64,000 nt of DNA, from assembly GCA_028023455.1 (NCBI GenBank), contig JAQFVV010006255.1, forward strand, positions 4,634,501 to 4,698,500. The letters are read 5' to 3'. A program made the translations under genes and the position numbers. Position 1 is the stretch's first letter. Each line of letters starts with the position of its first letter. Shown in pieces: positions 37,771 through 49,519 of this stretch. This DNA comes from Epiperipatus broadwayi. Taxonomy: Eukaryota > Onychophora > Udeonychophora > Euonychophora > Peripatidae. Under the pieces are notes generated by a model that worked only from the letters and a program-made list of their open reading frames with translations, made no database searches and had not been told where the DNA came from.

Positions 37771-39424
37771 AATAATTTTGCTGAAATAAAAAATTCATGC
37801 AATAAATTTATAGATATTTAAAATAAAATAACTTTGTAATTAATTTATAAAAATCAACAGTAACTGAAAAAAGTTATTAATGATTTCAATTGTTAATATC
37901 CCTTAAGATAGTCATTATTTCCTTCCCCCTAGTGTTTAAAATTTACTTAATCAAATCTGAGATAAAAAAAATTTTGTTTATTCTTTCTTCAAATAATAAA
38001 AATATCAATTAATTCTTAAAAATTGGCCATTTATCAAGGAATGTAATCATTACTTCATCTCATTAATTAAACAAATACAATTTATATTTAGCTTTGCACT
38101 TTAAAAAAAAAAAATGAATGTAAAAATACCGATAAACCAAAAACATATATTTTGTCTACAATACCCGCAACACTAGAATCTATAAACATTTGTTTTAAAA
38201 TTGTAAATTAAATATTTTAACCTCAAGAAAAATACAATTTTTCATTTCACGAATTATTTAACAAATTTATTGTTCAGAACTGTTTTCAATTATGGAAATG
38301 ATAAATTACATTACTAAAATAATTTACTTATATAACTAGCCTAATATTAACATTTTATATTAATTAGGCGTATAGCAAAAATAACTTCCTCCTTTGAGCA
38401 ATAATTTATCTTTATTGATTTAGATAATAAAAAAAAAATGGGAGAGGAAAAAGAATAATTTCAAGATTAAATGGTAAGATTTAAAAAAAAAAAAGAATAA
38501 TCGTATTCGGAATAGAATTCTTTTTCAATTTATATTTAAATATTAAAGGGCTCCGAATTACTACGAAAAGCATTTTGAAATTGTTCGGAAAATAAAGAAT
38601 GTTATTAAATAATAAAAGTGCCACTTAAGTAAATTAATAGCCTGTTTCATAATAAACTGATGAAAGGGTTAACATCTTTTTATTTTTAACTTTCTTAACA
38701 ATGAGTCTTATTACAGACTGGATCAACAACCATTTCCTAACCAATTGAAAAATATGAAAAGTTGCCGACAACCAAAGACATCTAATCAAGAACTAAATTA
38801 GAACTTTCAAAACATTTCTAATGTTTTGATTCATAGCGGTGAAATGGCCAGGAACAACTCTTCTAATATTTATTAATGACTGGTGAATGAACTAATGACT
38901 CGTGTACACTGAACCTGTTGACAGTAGGGGAGAATGCCTATATCGTGTAGACCTACAACTTGTTCCACTAACAGCTGGTGGGCTGTATAGAACAAAATGG
39001 TGGTCAAGCTAGAGTTGGTTCATGCTGGTAACCTCTGTACAGACCACCTACCAGCTGCCATCATTATATAGTCAGTCCATAATTAGAAATGAAAAACAAT
39101 TCACTACTAAAAATAACTTCGAGATTTTTAACAATTTAAAATTTCGTTGTATTTTAACTCGAGTTTTACCAATAAAAAATTTAAAATGATATAGTTTTTT
39201 ATATATATTTTAAAAATGATATAGTTATAATGCAATAGTAATTATTTTACGAACAACAAAAAAAATAGTTTTATTTATTAAGTAAATAACTTTTATTGAA
39301 AGATAATGTTGATATCGAGATTATATCTTATTTTATTAATTGTTATAATATAACTAGGTGTCATTCGTAAACAATTATGACCATTCTTAAATCAGCAGAA
39401 AGAAAAAAGGCAAGAACAAAAAGA
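37771..39424. other. Non-coding stretch with a GC-richer island
   Basis: Positions 38690-39080 are markedly richer in G and C than the surroundings (for example ACAGCTGGTGGGCTG). No frame longer than about 20 codons was seen in the parts I translated. Possible explanations are an untranslated first exon, a promoter or a degraded repeat. Confidence 0.35.
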
Positions 39425-39438
39425 TAAACGTGAATTTT

Positions 39439-39547
39439 TTTTTTTTCATATGTCATAGCATCTGCCGGGACGCGAACCCACACCCGTCTGCAACCAACTA
39501 CTTGCTTGCATGGCAGCTGCGATACCTCTCGGCTAACAACGCAAGAC
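39439..39547 (-). mobile_element. tRNA-headed SINE, full length
   Basis: Read on the minus strand it starts GTCTTGCGTTGTTAGCCGAG, with an A-box-like TAGCCGAGAGG, then a B box GGGTTCGCGTCCC, the tail GATGCTATGACA and a poly(A) tract. Target duplications TAAACGTGAATTTT are exact (39425-39438 and 39548-39561), so it moved by LINE-type target-primed insertion. Copies at 41402 and 43615 define the family. It has no coding capacity. Confidence 0.9.
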
Positions 39548-39649
39548 TAAACGTGAATTTTACTATGAATAATTCCATAAATCTCAAATACATCCACATA
39601 TATTATGTACAAGTCTTCGTTTATCTGATATCTTCCAATGCTATCTTTT

Positions 39650-40620
39650 AACTTTTACAATAACAAAGCTTTCTTTCAGAAAGATTTCAATACTTTCCCT
39701 AATTGTAATGACCCACTGTATTCTAATTTTATCTCAATGAAAGTAATCTATGTAGAACTTCTTTAATTAAAATCATCTTTATAACATACATAGGATTCAC
39801 TACAAAACTCTTTTTTATATATAGAAAACTCACCTTCCATTTGCTTCACAAGCCAATGTGCCCTTACAATAAATATCATTATATTCAGTAAGGTGAAAAA
39901 GATACTGACTGGCTTTAAAATCTTATCAAAATGTTTAAGAATATTACAAAAATTTCTTAAATAAAAATGTAAAAATTTTTTCAATATCTTTAAATTGTAG
40001 TGCAGAATCTAAGTCTCACATCCATACAATATACAATTAACTGAATTGAAATAATTACATTACTGAGGTGAATTTATTTTTTAGCTTGTTAAATTAAACA
40101 CCATAATAGAAACTGTGTTGCTGGCCAATATTCAAATCTATTTTGATAAATTTTTCAGTAGAATTTAATAACCAAGAGCATCTAAGTTAAAATATTTTTC
40201 TTCTTCGATAACTGATTGATAGAGCACTTGAGAGGTTTTTAACATTAATTACTAAACCAAGGTCTAAATAAGGCAAATTAAAAACATTATGCAAATCATC
40301 TTTTATATTAATGTGAATAGCACAATCATCAACATATTGCAAATCTAGAAGATAAAAAAAATGTTTCTCTCTTCAAAAATTCCAGCATCAAAAAACTATA
40401 TGATATTTTGATATCTAATTCATAAAACTACCTATAAACTGTTCCAAAAAATACCAGTTTCAATTTCCCTTGCCTCCAATTTTCTACTACCAATAGTAAT
40501 ACTTCTCATATTTGTCAGACAACTTTTTTATTCTTTTCCAAATCCAAAGCTTCTAGTCTTCTCATATCCTTTTTCTAATTATTCAAATCTCTATATAAAG
40601 TCACATTCAAAAAAACAATT
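39650..40620 (-). pseudogene. LINE reverse transcriptase remnant (YVDD type)
   Basis: This is a decayed non-LTR retrotransposon distinct from the RTE copy. The clearest block is DLQYVDDCAIHINIKDDLHN, starting at 40345 on the minus strand, followed by LPYLDLGLVINVKNLSS. It has the F/YxDD catalytic aspartates and the expected spacing to the LGL.IN.KK motif. Further downstream, in other frames, FNKLKN and RAHWLVKQME recall the thumb region of the same families. Upstream, RRLEALDLEK is less certain. Stops and frameshifts are dense. I cannot name the clade with confidence. Confidence 0.65.
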
Positions 40621-41074
40621 AACATGCTATTTTCCTAATTCCAACTTTAGTGAACCACAAAATAACTTATTAGTTACTGAAATCTCACTCTAATATTATT
40701 GATGCTCTTTGAATCATCAAACAAACAATTTCTAAATATATAAAAAGCATTAAATTTAATATATAAATTTTGTCTGACATTCTTTAATTTTATTACTTCT
40801 GTCTATAATCATTGATTTAGATTTGCAATCCAAACTTTCTATAAACTTCTTAATCCTACTTAATAATGTGTGAATTTCATTCCCAACATTTAAACCATTA
40901 CCATGTAACCATCAAAACACATTCAATCAAACTTCCTATCCCCAGTACTAATTTTATCTTTTTCCTATTGGAAATACTAAGATATTTTCCATCATCAATT
41001 TTCATTCAAATGACCCAGACTTATCTAGATTTAATTTTATTTTATATAAAGGATATTCATTCGGTCATGAGACA
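40621..41074. other. Possible upstream continuation of the LINE remnant
   Basis: Composition and minus-strand fragments (for example KISTGDRKF) hint at decayed endonuclease or RT sequence, but no motif is decisive. Confidence 0.25.
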
Positions 41075-41082
41075 TTCTAGAA

Positions 41083-41714
41083 CAGTGTTCTTCAACCCTT
41101 GGTGCAGGTCCTCGTGCTAGACGGGCAGTAAAAAGTTTGTAATAATAAATAATAAGAGTTTTAAACTTTTAATTAATATCGCCAATTTTTATTTATTTTT
41201 TCATCTCATTTTTATCCAATTAAAAAAAAAAAGAAAACAGAACGAAAACAAAATCTAATCAATCATTCATAAATTAATTTGTTTTTCTAGTTATCACAGA
41301 TGTTTATGGAGGGGGGGGGGAGTATAATTAATTTTTTTTTTACTTTTCTAAAAAAATTTTAAAAAAAGTTTTTTATTATATAAACTCCATATATATATAT
41401 AGTCTTGCGTTGCTAGCCGAGAGGTATCGCAGCCGCCATGCAAGCAAGTAGTTGGTTGCAGACGGTTGTGGGTTCGCGTCCCAGCCGATGCTATGACACA
41501 TGGAAAAAAAAAAAAAACTCCATATATATATAAAACTTTATCTTATATATTTAACATTGTTGTTTTGATCAGTTATAACAATTATGCTTATCTTTAAGAA
41601 AATTTATCTACAGACTTCTGCCGGTCTGGAAATCTTATCCTTATTTTTGCTGGTCCGCGGAACCTTATCATTATTTTTAACGGTCCGCAGGTGTGAAAAG
41701 GTTGAAGACCACTG
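41083..41714. mobile_element. hAT MITE with perfect target duplication
   Basis: The ends CAGTGTTCTTCAACCCTTGG and (reverse complement of the right end) CAGTGGTCTTCAACCTTTTC form the terminal inverted repeats. The 8-bp target duplication TTCTAGAA is exact on both sides (41075-41082 and 41715-41722). A SINE (41402-41516) is inserted inside, so the MITE is the older of the two. Without the SINE and its target repeat the MITE is about 500 bp. Confidence 0.9.
41402..41516 (+). mobile_element. tRNA-headed SINE nested in a MITE
   Basis: It starts GTCTTGCGTTGCTAGCCGAG and contains the B box GGGTTCGCGTCCC, CCGATGCTATGACACATGG and a poly(A) tail. It is flanked by ACTCCATATATATATA (41384 onward and 41517-41532). 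It is highly similar to the minus-strand copy at 39439-39547, which points to fairly recent activity. Confidence 0.9.
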
Positions 41715-41722
41715 TTCTAGAA

Positions 41723-43604
41723 GAATTGTCTTTTTCCATTAAGAACACAAATATTTCAAATAGATAAGAACAAGATTATTTGTTTTCTAAAGTAAACCAT
41801 ACAATTTTAGTTTTAATTTTTTAAAATACATTAGTTTCTCCATGATATATAATTTTAAATGTTATTTTGAAATGTACAATTGTAAAATTAGAGAAGACAT
41901 AATTTAAAAATATTAAATCAATGCTTCAAAAATCTCAAAAAGTAACTACATGAATATATGATAATATAATAGTTAACAATATAGTCAAGTCTGCTTGTAT
42001 TATTTCCAAAATCATTATTAAACATTCAAAGTGAATTTAGTAAAGGTGAACTTGTAAAGCAGTATGTGACAAGAGTCACTAAAATTCTTTGCCCTAAAAA
42101 AAATAAATGATTTCAAAATCATTATTTTTCTGAAATAAACTTGTGGAAAAAAATTGATTATGCAATAAACTTTAAAAAAAAACAAAAAAAAAATTAAAAA
42201 ATGTCTGACTTTATCAGTTGCAGTTGAGAAAGATACTGATGTTAGTAGCCTGTCCTAAATGACCATATTAATTGTGTGTATTTCTCTTAGTAATAGTACA
42301 ATAGGAGAAAGTATCAAAGATCAAAAGATTACATAAAAATTGAGATTAATTTAAAATACTGATCACTTTGCTTTTATCAAGTGAATTGTAAGTTCATTTC
42401 ACGGCTGGTAAATGATTTATCAGACAGTAAATATAATAAAGGAGGAGTTTTTATCCTATTTACTATTCTTATGTCATCCATTGTAGATTTTAAATGGTAA
42501 TGCAATTTATTATTTCCCATCCTCAGACTGTTTTCTGACTTAACCTTTGTTATTGAGAATGGAGACTAATGAATTGCATTACCATCTGCTAACCAATCGT
42601 TACAATAAATGATATCATAGTAGAAAAAAAAAAAAAGACTGCTTTTACTATATAATATTAAGCTAAAAAAAAATCCAGTACTATTGTATTAATGTACAAG
42701 ATAATTACATATTAAAAGAGATAGCTGACTTTTTTATAATATTTAAATATTATTCTCTAATAAAATATCCATCACAACTTCTTAGAAAAAATATATATTT
42801 ATTGTTAAAACAAGCTCCTGAAAAAGCATTTACTTATAGTTTGGTTACCATATTGTTTACTTAATGCAATGCCCATTTTATTCACAAATAAAAATAAAAA
42901 TAACTTTTTCCAAAATAAGATGAAAATAAATACATAAACAATAAATAATATGCATATATAAAAATATAAATATACCTAAATAACTTTCATAAAAATTAAA
43001 AAAATAATGTGAAAATTTTAACATATGAAAAAAAAGATATTAAATACATTTTATACTTTTGGACTTTGTCATAAAGTAGTCTATTAAAACTCTTAACTTT
43101 AGAATCTTACGTATTATCTTTTAAAGTTAATTCAAATGGAAAACTAAAATATTGATTAATATTCGGTCATTTTTTCTAAATCTACTTTTTAAAATAAAAC
43201 TAATATGAAAATAAAATCTTTTCAGAAGGAAATGTTTTTAAAAAATAACACTTCAGTGAATCAATCTCTGATAGGTTGCAAATGATGCACAACTTATCTT
43301 CATTAATAAAAATTCAAGGACCGTTTTGGAGAAAAAGAATTTCGTGAATTTATCATAATCTTTATTTATTGAAAATGATTTTTTAAAACGTTAAATAATA
43401 ACTTCTTTATCTAGCTATATATTTAAAGAATAAGTGGATTTTTAGCTCTTTTTACATGTCTGCTATTTTAAAAACAGCTTTTATTTAATTACTTACATAT
43501 TTACAATACTTAGAATTGCTACTAAAATATTATAACTTAGCATACTAGTATAATGAAATTTTAATACTAAATGTAACATAATCTCCTCAACAATTACAAA
43601 TTCA
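41723..43604. other. AT-rich non-coding stretch
   Basis: A weak inverted pair (ATGGTAATGCAATT...AATTGCATTACCAT) brackets 42493-42584, perhaps a small foldback element. Nothing else was seen. Confidence 0.4.
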
Positions 43605-43614
43605 ATTACTTATT

Positions 43615-43685
43615 GCTTTGCAAACAGTTGTCCCGGGATAGTGGGTTCGCATCCCGGCTGATGCTATGACACATGGGGAAAAAAA
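43615..43685 (+). mobile_element. 5'-truncated SINE
   Basis: It retains GTGGGTTCGCATCCCGGCTG, then ATGCTATGACACATGG and a short poly(A) tract. The target duplication ATTACTTATT is exact (43605-43614 and 43686-43695). The tRNA-like A-box half is missing, which indicates incomplete reverse transcription. Confidence 0.85.
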
Positions 43686-44255
43686 ATTACTTATTTACTG
43701 CTATTAAAAAAAAATAAAAATAATAATAATAAAATATAACAAAACAACACTTTTTTTAAAATGATTTTTTTTTTTTTTGTTTTATTTTTTTTTAAAAAAG
43801 ACAATCCATTAATTAATGGCTAACTATCAATACTGTCTGCACATGTAAATATTTATAAAAATATAAAGTTTTAAAATGGAGATATTAATAAGCAGCATCT
43901 AGTTATATATGTCATAAGGCATATATGATAATGTATTTGCACCAAATGATAATTATTTATCATGTTTTATCATTTTTATTCTCTAACCCATTTATTTCAG
44001 ATATCAAATAAAATTACCATGAATGTCATTTTCAAAAAAAGAACATTTAATTAATCTACTCATGATTTGAAATTCAAATAGGCCTAATGATCCAGAAAAA
44101 TTGTATAAGCATGCTTAGGATTTTCTTTCAGCTACTTTTAGTCAATTCATCTAGAAAAAGTAATGAGATAGTAAATTATTAGTTAGAAGGTAAAGATGGT
44201 TTAGTTAGATAGTACTAATGTCTTAATAAAAAAAAAAAAACGATCCCCTTATTAC

Positions 44256-44335
44256 AATGCATCTATTTCCATTGGTATAAGTCTTGCAACAGAATGCAAA
44301 GCTCAAGGTTCAAATTCCTTCCCTATTTTAAAGCA
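44256..44335 (+). other. tRNA-like relic
   Basis: TTGCA...TGCAA forms a 5-bp anticodon-like hairpin with a 6-base loop. AAGGTTCAAATTCCTT forms a T-arm with a good B box. The D-arm region (TTGGTATAAG) is poor and no acceptor stem pairs. It is a tRNA pseudogene or SINE head and is not credible as a working tRNA. Confidence 0.35.
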
Positions 44336-44489
44336 TAAGCAATGTCATTTAAAATAAACTGTGTATTATTTAAATTTTATAAATAAATATTTGTTTTCGA
44401 TATAAAAATTGCATTTGTAGTAAAATTATAAATAAAATTAAAAAAAATTATCTACAATCAAATTTTAAAAAATTATCACTTTTTATTAA

Positions 44490-44985
44490 GTTTCCTCTTT
44501 TTACGTCTCGTTTTAAATTACTTGGAGCAATTAAATACATCACTAAAAAAAAAAAAAGTAATATATACATTTTTCAAATTCAACAACTCGCAGCCTTTTT
44601 TATTTCTGTTTCTGTATCCAAATTTGACCATACTATATTCTTTTTGCAACTGTTTTTCAATTCTAACATTAAAACCTCCCATGAGAATTCTGAAATATTG
44701 TTTGATGTAAGTCTGAATTAACTGCATTTAATATTCTGTATTAAATTAAATGACTACTCTTTATTCAGTCTTTTTAATGTATCATAATTGTCACAATGTT
44801 GTTTTTTCATTTTTTTATTTTATTTACAATGATTCCTATTTCATTTGTGCTCCCAATATTTGTGCCTTATAATAAAGTATATATATTGACTTTTCAAATT
44901 AATGTTTTCTTCCAATGCCCTATTTAAATTAGATATTTCTTCTAATTTGTACAATCTTTCTTTGCTTGAAAACAAGTTACACTAA
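44490..44985 (-). pseudogene. RTE endonuclease fragment
   Basis: A second, independently decayed RTE copy. On the minus strand CNLFSSKERLYKLEEISNL corresponds to CKSLSSEERLQESEELSNI of the 31-kb copy, and FGYRNRNKKGCELL corresponds to FGYGNRSERGFRLV. MGGFNVRI preserves part of the GDFN box with D changed to G. The RT half is missing, so the copy is truncated or internally broken. Stops are frequent. Confidence 0.7.
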
Positions 44986-44989
44986 CTTT

Positions 44990-46520
44990 TTGTAAGTGAT
45001 CTTTATTACAATTTTTTAAAAAAGATAAATTTAAATTTCTAAAAAAAAAAAAGTTGTTAAATAAGCTTATATGCACTTAATGAAGGAAAAAATAATTGGT
45101 AACTGTTTATTTTTCTTACAAAATAGTCGTGTTTATAAGAAAATAAATATTTAATATACAAAATATTATGTAAATATATATTTAACAGATAACAAAAATG
45201 GTCATAAAGTCCACTATGCCGTTATTTTCATATAAATTATTAAAAAAATAATAAAAATATTATACAGAATAGCTGTTATAAAAATATATAGTAATAATAT
45301 ATATATTTTTATAATAGTTGTTATGATATTTTTATTATAATTTAATTGTTATTAAAATTAATAATTATAGTATTGTTATCATTTAATGTTTAGAGATAAT
45401 AAAGTAAAAAAAAAACTTTGTTTTTTATTATTATAAAAATATGTATGTCAATATAAAAATACTGTATAAATATTATATTATCCTATATAATCTTAGTACA
45501 ACTGAAGAATCAATAATCAGTCAATGTGAATAGGGATTTGTCAGTATAAAGATTGATCTCTGTTTTTTTTTTTTTTACAGATTTCTTACATAGATAAATA
45601 AATTGCTTACTAACAATTTATATATGCATGTTTCTAATTCATATTGCACCAAAAAGGAAGGGAGATTTTTATTTTGAATTTTCCTAATAAAGGGTTTCTG
45701 AATTACTGATATTTGTAAACAAGTAAATACACAAATAAATAAATACTTGATATATACCTATTTTCATTTTACTCTTTTAAAACTGACTACCCATCTTTTA
45801 TAGTGAAAATAAACATTATTTATAAAATATATTTATTTATTTATCTAAATTAGAATTAATTGATGGTCATAAACTTGAAATTTATACAGAAATTCAAAAT
45901 AACTTTACTATTTGCAAAACAAAACCATATCATTTTTATCACCCATATCAAACAATATGATCATATGCATTTCTTTAATATCTAGAATTTATGGTAGTTC
46001 ATAAATATTAAAATTATAAACATGAGCAAAATTTATAGCCTTTTCATATAAAATAATTTTGCATTCCTTAGTTATATTGTTATATCTAGTACATTATCAT
46101 CACAAATTAGCTATTCATTTTTAAACTTATTGGGTATAATATATGTATGTACTTTTTTAAGTTTTTAAAATTATTTTTTTTAAAAATTAGATAAATATAA
46201 CTTTTTTTATTTGGAAAAATATCACTGCAAAAAGTGACATATCAAAAAATAAAAGTTATAAAAACTAAATTAAATGATTAATTATAGTTTATGTGAAAAT
46301 ATCTTACGTTGTTTTTATAAATTCTTTGTAGATTCTTTGTAAACATATATTTATATATTATAAGAATAATCCTTATAATATAATACGATCAAAACATTGG
46401 AGAAAAATTGAAATGGAAAATGGTTCACAAAATTATTTTTTAATGTTAGTTAACATAAACATTAAAAATAATTTTTAATAAGATGATTTTTAATTAAAAA
46501 AATAAAATTTGGAAAAGTGA
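44990..46520. other. AT-rich non-coding stretch
   Basis: TA-rich with long A and T runs. No repeat ends or gene were seen. Confidence 0.4.
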
Positions 46521-46524
46521 ATCA

Positions 46525-46586
46525 AACAACAACAACAACAACAATAATAATAATAATAATAATGATGATGATGATGATGATGATGC
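46525..46586. repeat. Compound trinucleotide microsatellite
   Basis: (CAA)n, then (TAA)n, then (TGA)n. It lies about 215 bp upstream of the L1/Tx1-like LINE start and resembles LINE tail microsatellites. Confidence 0.9.
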
Positions 46587-46801
46587 GGTCCTGCTATATT
46601 TTTAGTCAGATCTATTAAATAAACGTTTCCTACAAAAGTATAAAAAAAATACTGAATTACCAAAAAACAGTTCCTTAAAACATCACCTGAAGATAGTTAA
46701 TATTCACACCTTCAGGGAAAACGGACTTTTTCTCACAAAGTAAGTGATTCATTACTTATAATTTTTACCTAAGCGCTATTCAGACGCTAAATATTGTCAA
46801 T

Positions 46802-48256
46802 ATGGCGTCCACATCAGAATCCAATATAAAGTTTGGCACGAATCAAACTTCACGAATATATAACAACATTAGAGCACAGACAACCTATGCAAACATAGCT
46901 GAATTAAATTCGCAAAATACAAAACAAATCCCCAAGATTTAGAAGGGCCAATCAGGATGACCTGAATGAAGTAAATGATATAAATATGCATGAATATGAT
47001 GCCAATGTGCCTTTGCAAAATGTTTGGTTAAAAGAAGAAGTGGAAGATATAAATCTCAGATTTAATGAGACCATACGAAAAAGTTATTCATTTCATTTAA
47101 GAGATTTTTTTCAAATATGTCAATCGTCTTGGCAACAACAGATAGAAATATCTCTCTCTACAAGTTCCCAAGGGAAATATATAAAGAGTTATAAAATAAT
47201 ATAGGCGCTATTGCACCTGAACGCAAAGCTATTTTATGCTTAAAACAAAATAAAATTATACTATTCTGCGGGCGCTTTTAAGAGACGTGCTCTCATCTTT
47301 ATAGCTCTAATGATATGCATTTGCAAAATAAAATTATACTATTCTGCAAGCGCTTTCAAGAGACGTGCTCTCATCTTCATAGCTCTAAGTGAATTAATGA
47401 AATGCATATTATTAATTCACTTAGAGCTAAGAAGATGAGAGCACGTCTCTTGAAAGCGCTCGCAGAATAGTATATCATTAATTCACTTAGAGCTATGAAG
47501 ATGAGAGCATGTCTCTTGAAAGCACTGCAGAATAGTATAATTTTATTTTGTTTTAAGCATAAAATAGCTTTGCGTTCAGATGCAATAGCGCCTATATTAT
47601 TTTACAAATATATTTTTTCATGCAAAGTTTTTGAATTATATTTGAATTATAAATTATCCAAGAACAAAATGTGGAGCTCAGATACAACCATAGGAGAGCA
47701 TACCAACTCCTGGCGGTAGAATTCACTAATGAAAAGCAATGTGCACATTTTTAAAGAAAAAATTAAGACTTTGGAAAATTATGCTCTCACGAATGTAGAT
47801 AAAGAAATGCAAAACTATCACACTGACACTATTAAAAATGCCTATTTTGGGTATAATATACATGATTTCACAAAACTAATGAAACCCTTTGCACAACTGA
47901 TATACATGAAGCCAATATATTGCACAGACACGCCTACACTGGTTTATTCAAACAGTCTTTATTTCAAGATCAAGATGAATGAAGGCATAAGACCTGAAGA
48001 CATCCCTAGCATAATAATGGATCAAGAAGCAATACTGAATATACAAATTAAAGGACTTAGGCCACAATGTTTTGGCTATGGCAGTAGAGAACACCTGGCA
48101 ATAGACTGTGGAAAAAAGCACAACAGCAATGGCCAGTCAGCAGCAAAAACACAGCAAATATTAATAAAACAATATACAACAGAGCAAATGGAAGATCAAC
48201 CCAAACAAGAAGATAGAAAATGCCGAACACCCAGAGACTGGCCGAGAAATAGATGA
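46802..48256 (+). pseudogene. L1/Tx1-like LINE ORF1 (nucleic-acid-binding), broken
   Basis: ORF1 of this LINE group coats the element RNA. The start ATGGCGTCCACATCAGAATC at 46802 gives MASTSESNIKF and runs to a stop near 46939. Later pieces are VPLQNVWLKEEVEDINL, then a block around AIAPERKAILCLK (47205-47245), YQLLAVEFTNEKQCAHF, and the long piece from 47729 with EGIRPEDIPS and IKGLRPQ. The latter ends in a zinc knuckle CFGYGSREHLAIDC (about 48068-48109) of CX2CX4HX4C form in which the second Cys is Tyr. A palindrome (47192-47604) splits the gene. Assignment to the L1/Tx1 group rests on the zinc knuckle plus the RT downstream. Confidence 0.7.
47192..47604. repeat. Palindromic insertion inside LINE ORF1
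   Basis: Both outer arms (47192 to about 47399, about 47409-47604) are inverted copies. Each arm holds two tandem copies of a unit containing CTCTTGAAAGCGCT and GAAGATGAGAGC, the right-hand pair on the plus strand and the left-hand pair on the minus strand. The unit resembles the tail of the PLE remnant at 59418-59461. The outermost bases of the left arm read as plausible ORF1 protein (AIAPERKAILCLK), while the right arm carries the same bases inverted. So part of ORF1 may have been duplicated in inverted orientation with the insertion. Confidence 0.75.
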
Positions 48257-49505
48257 CATCCAAAAAAAAAAAAATGGGCAGAAATGGAACTTCCAGATAA
48301 AGAATATACAAAGGAAGGAACTGAAAACCAGCCAAGGCCAGATAAGAAGATAAAATACACCAAACATCAAGAGGATGACTAAGAGATGGGTGACTTGCAA
48401 AAGAATTATAAAAAAGATTATTTACAAAAAATAAGAAGCAAAGTATGCTGAAAGTTGCTGATCAGTCAGTACTATCACATCTGTTTGAGAAAGACAAACT
48501 AATCAATGAAAAAGAAGGCAAAAGAATTGAATTGAGACCAAAACAGATAAAGCTTGATCAACTAAATCAATTAAAAAAAGCAAATCAAGATAACAATCAA
48601 AGACTGCAATCACACTTGATGAACACCAAATATCAAAAATAGATATAGACAGTATGCAAAAGTATAATAAAAAAATGTGGAGAAATAGACTTAACTGATA
48701 AAGAAATAATTGAAGAGACAAAAAATAAAACAAGGGCAGACAAAAAGGTAAAGCACATCAAACACATTGAGACCGACCAAGAACTAGATGATTTAAAAAT
48801 GAGAAATAAGGAACTGAATAACATACAAGATAATAAACAAAGTAAGCAAAAAAAAGATAAAGAAGATATAACTGACGCATCGGCAGACAAGAAGTTAAAA
48901 CACATCAAACACATTGAGGCCGAACAAGAACTATATGATTTAAAAGTGGAAAATAAAGCACTGGATGACACATACAAGACAATAACAACCAAAGTAAGCT
49001 TAAAATTGCACACCAGGAAGGGCCAGCTCAGCTCTATGAGCAAGAGAGATTAAACAAGAAAAAAGAGGATAAGAGAATTGCAACAAAGGTAAGCCATATG
49101 AAATGTGACCAAAAAAATCAGTCAGAGAGTGCAAATAAAGATTACACACAAATAATGGCACTTGAGACTGAAACTGAAGACATGAGTGATGTACATAAAA
49201 GATGCAGAATTTCAACCAAAGTCAAACCATGGCCAACAATTATGAATAAAACATCGACTAAAGTAATGGAAGCTATCACTCTGGATCTGCCTACCCAAAT
49301 AGAAACACACACTGAATATAGGCGCAAGCCAAGGCAACCACCAAAACAAGATAGATGATGTAAAAAGGTGAGAATTGAACAAGAGAACCCTCACAGTGAG
49401 CAGGAGATATATCATTGGGCTGTAGCAGTGGATGAAGAGAGTGGCTTGATGTTTCAAGATGCCGTGGAAATTGGGGAAGAACAGAAGCAAGACATGAATG
49501 CCTAA
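48257..49505 (+). pseudogene. Lys/Glu-rich linker region of the LINE
   Basis: Between the zinc knuckle and the endonuclease, the plus strand keeps lysine- and glutamate-rich frames, for example KHIKHIEAEQELYDLK and KQSKQKKDKEDI. Their heptad-like spacing could form coiled coil. Two tandem copies of a 144-bp segment occur (from about 48748 and about 48892; both contain CACATCAAACACATTGAG). Frameshifts move the signal between frames. It may be a C-terminal extension of ORF1. I know no named domain here. Confidence 0.5.
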
Positions 49506-49519
49506 AGTTAAACAAGATT

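Noticed and set aside
38655-38700. CTGATGAAAGGG near 38.66 kb as a hammerhead
   Set aside because: AAAG/CTTT could pair but no GAAA follows, and stems I and III are absent.
44256-44335. Functional tRNA gene
   Set aside because: There is a T-arm and an anticodon-like hairpin but no acceptor stem or proper D-arm. It is kept only as a relic.
48057-49515. Minus-strand Leu/Phe/Ser-rich frames at 48.0-49.5 kb, which look like membrane proteins
   Set aside because: These are antisense to the Lys/Glu-rich LINE region; AAG/GAA codons read in reverse give Leu/Phe/Ser, which mimics transmembrane segments.
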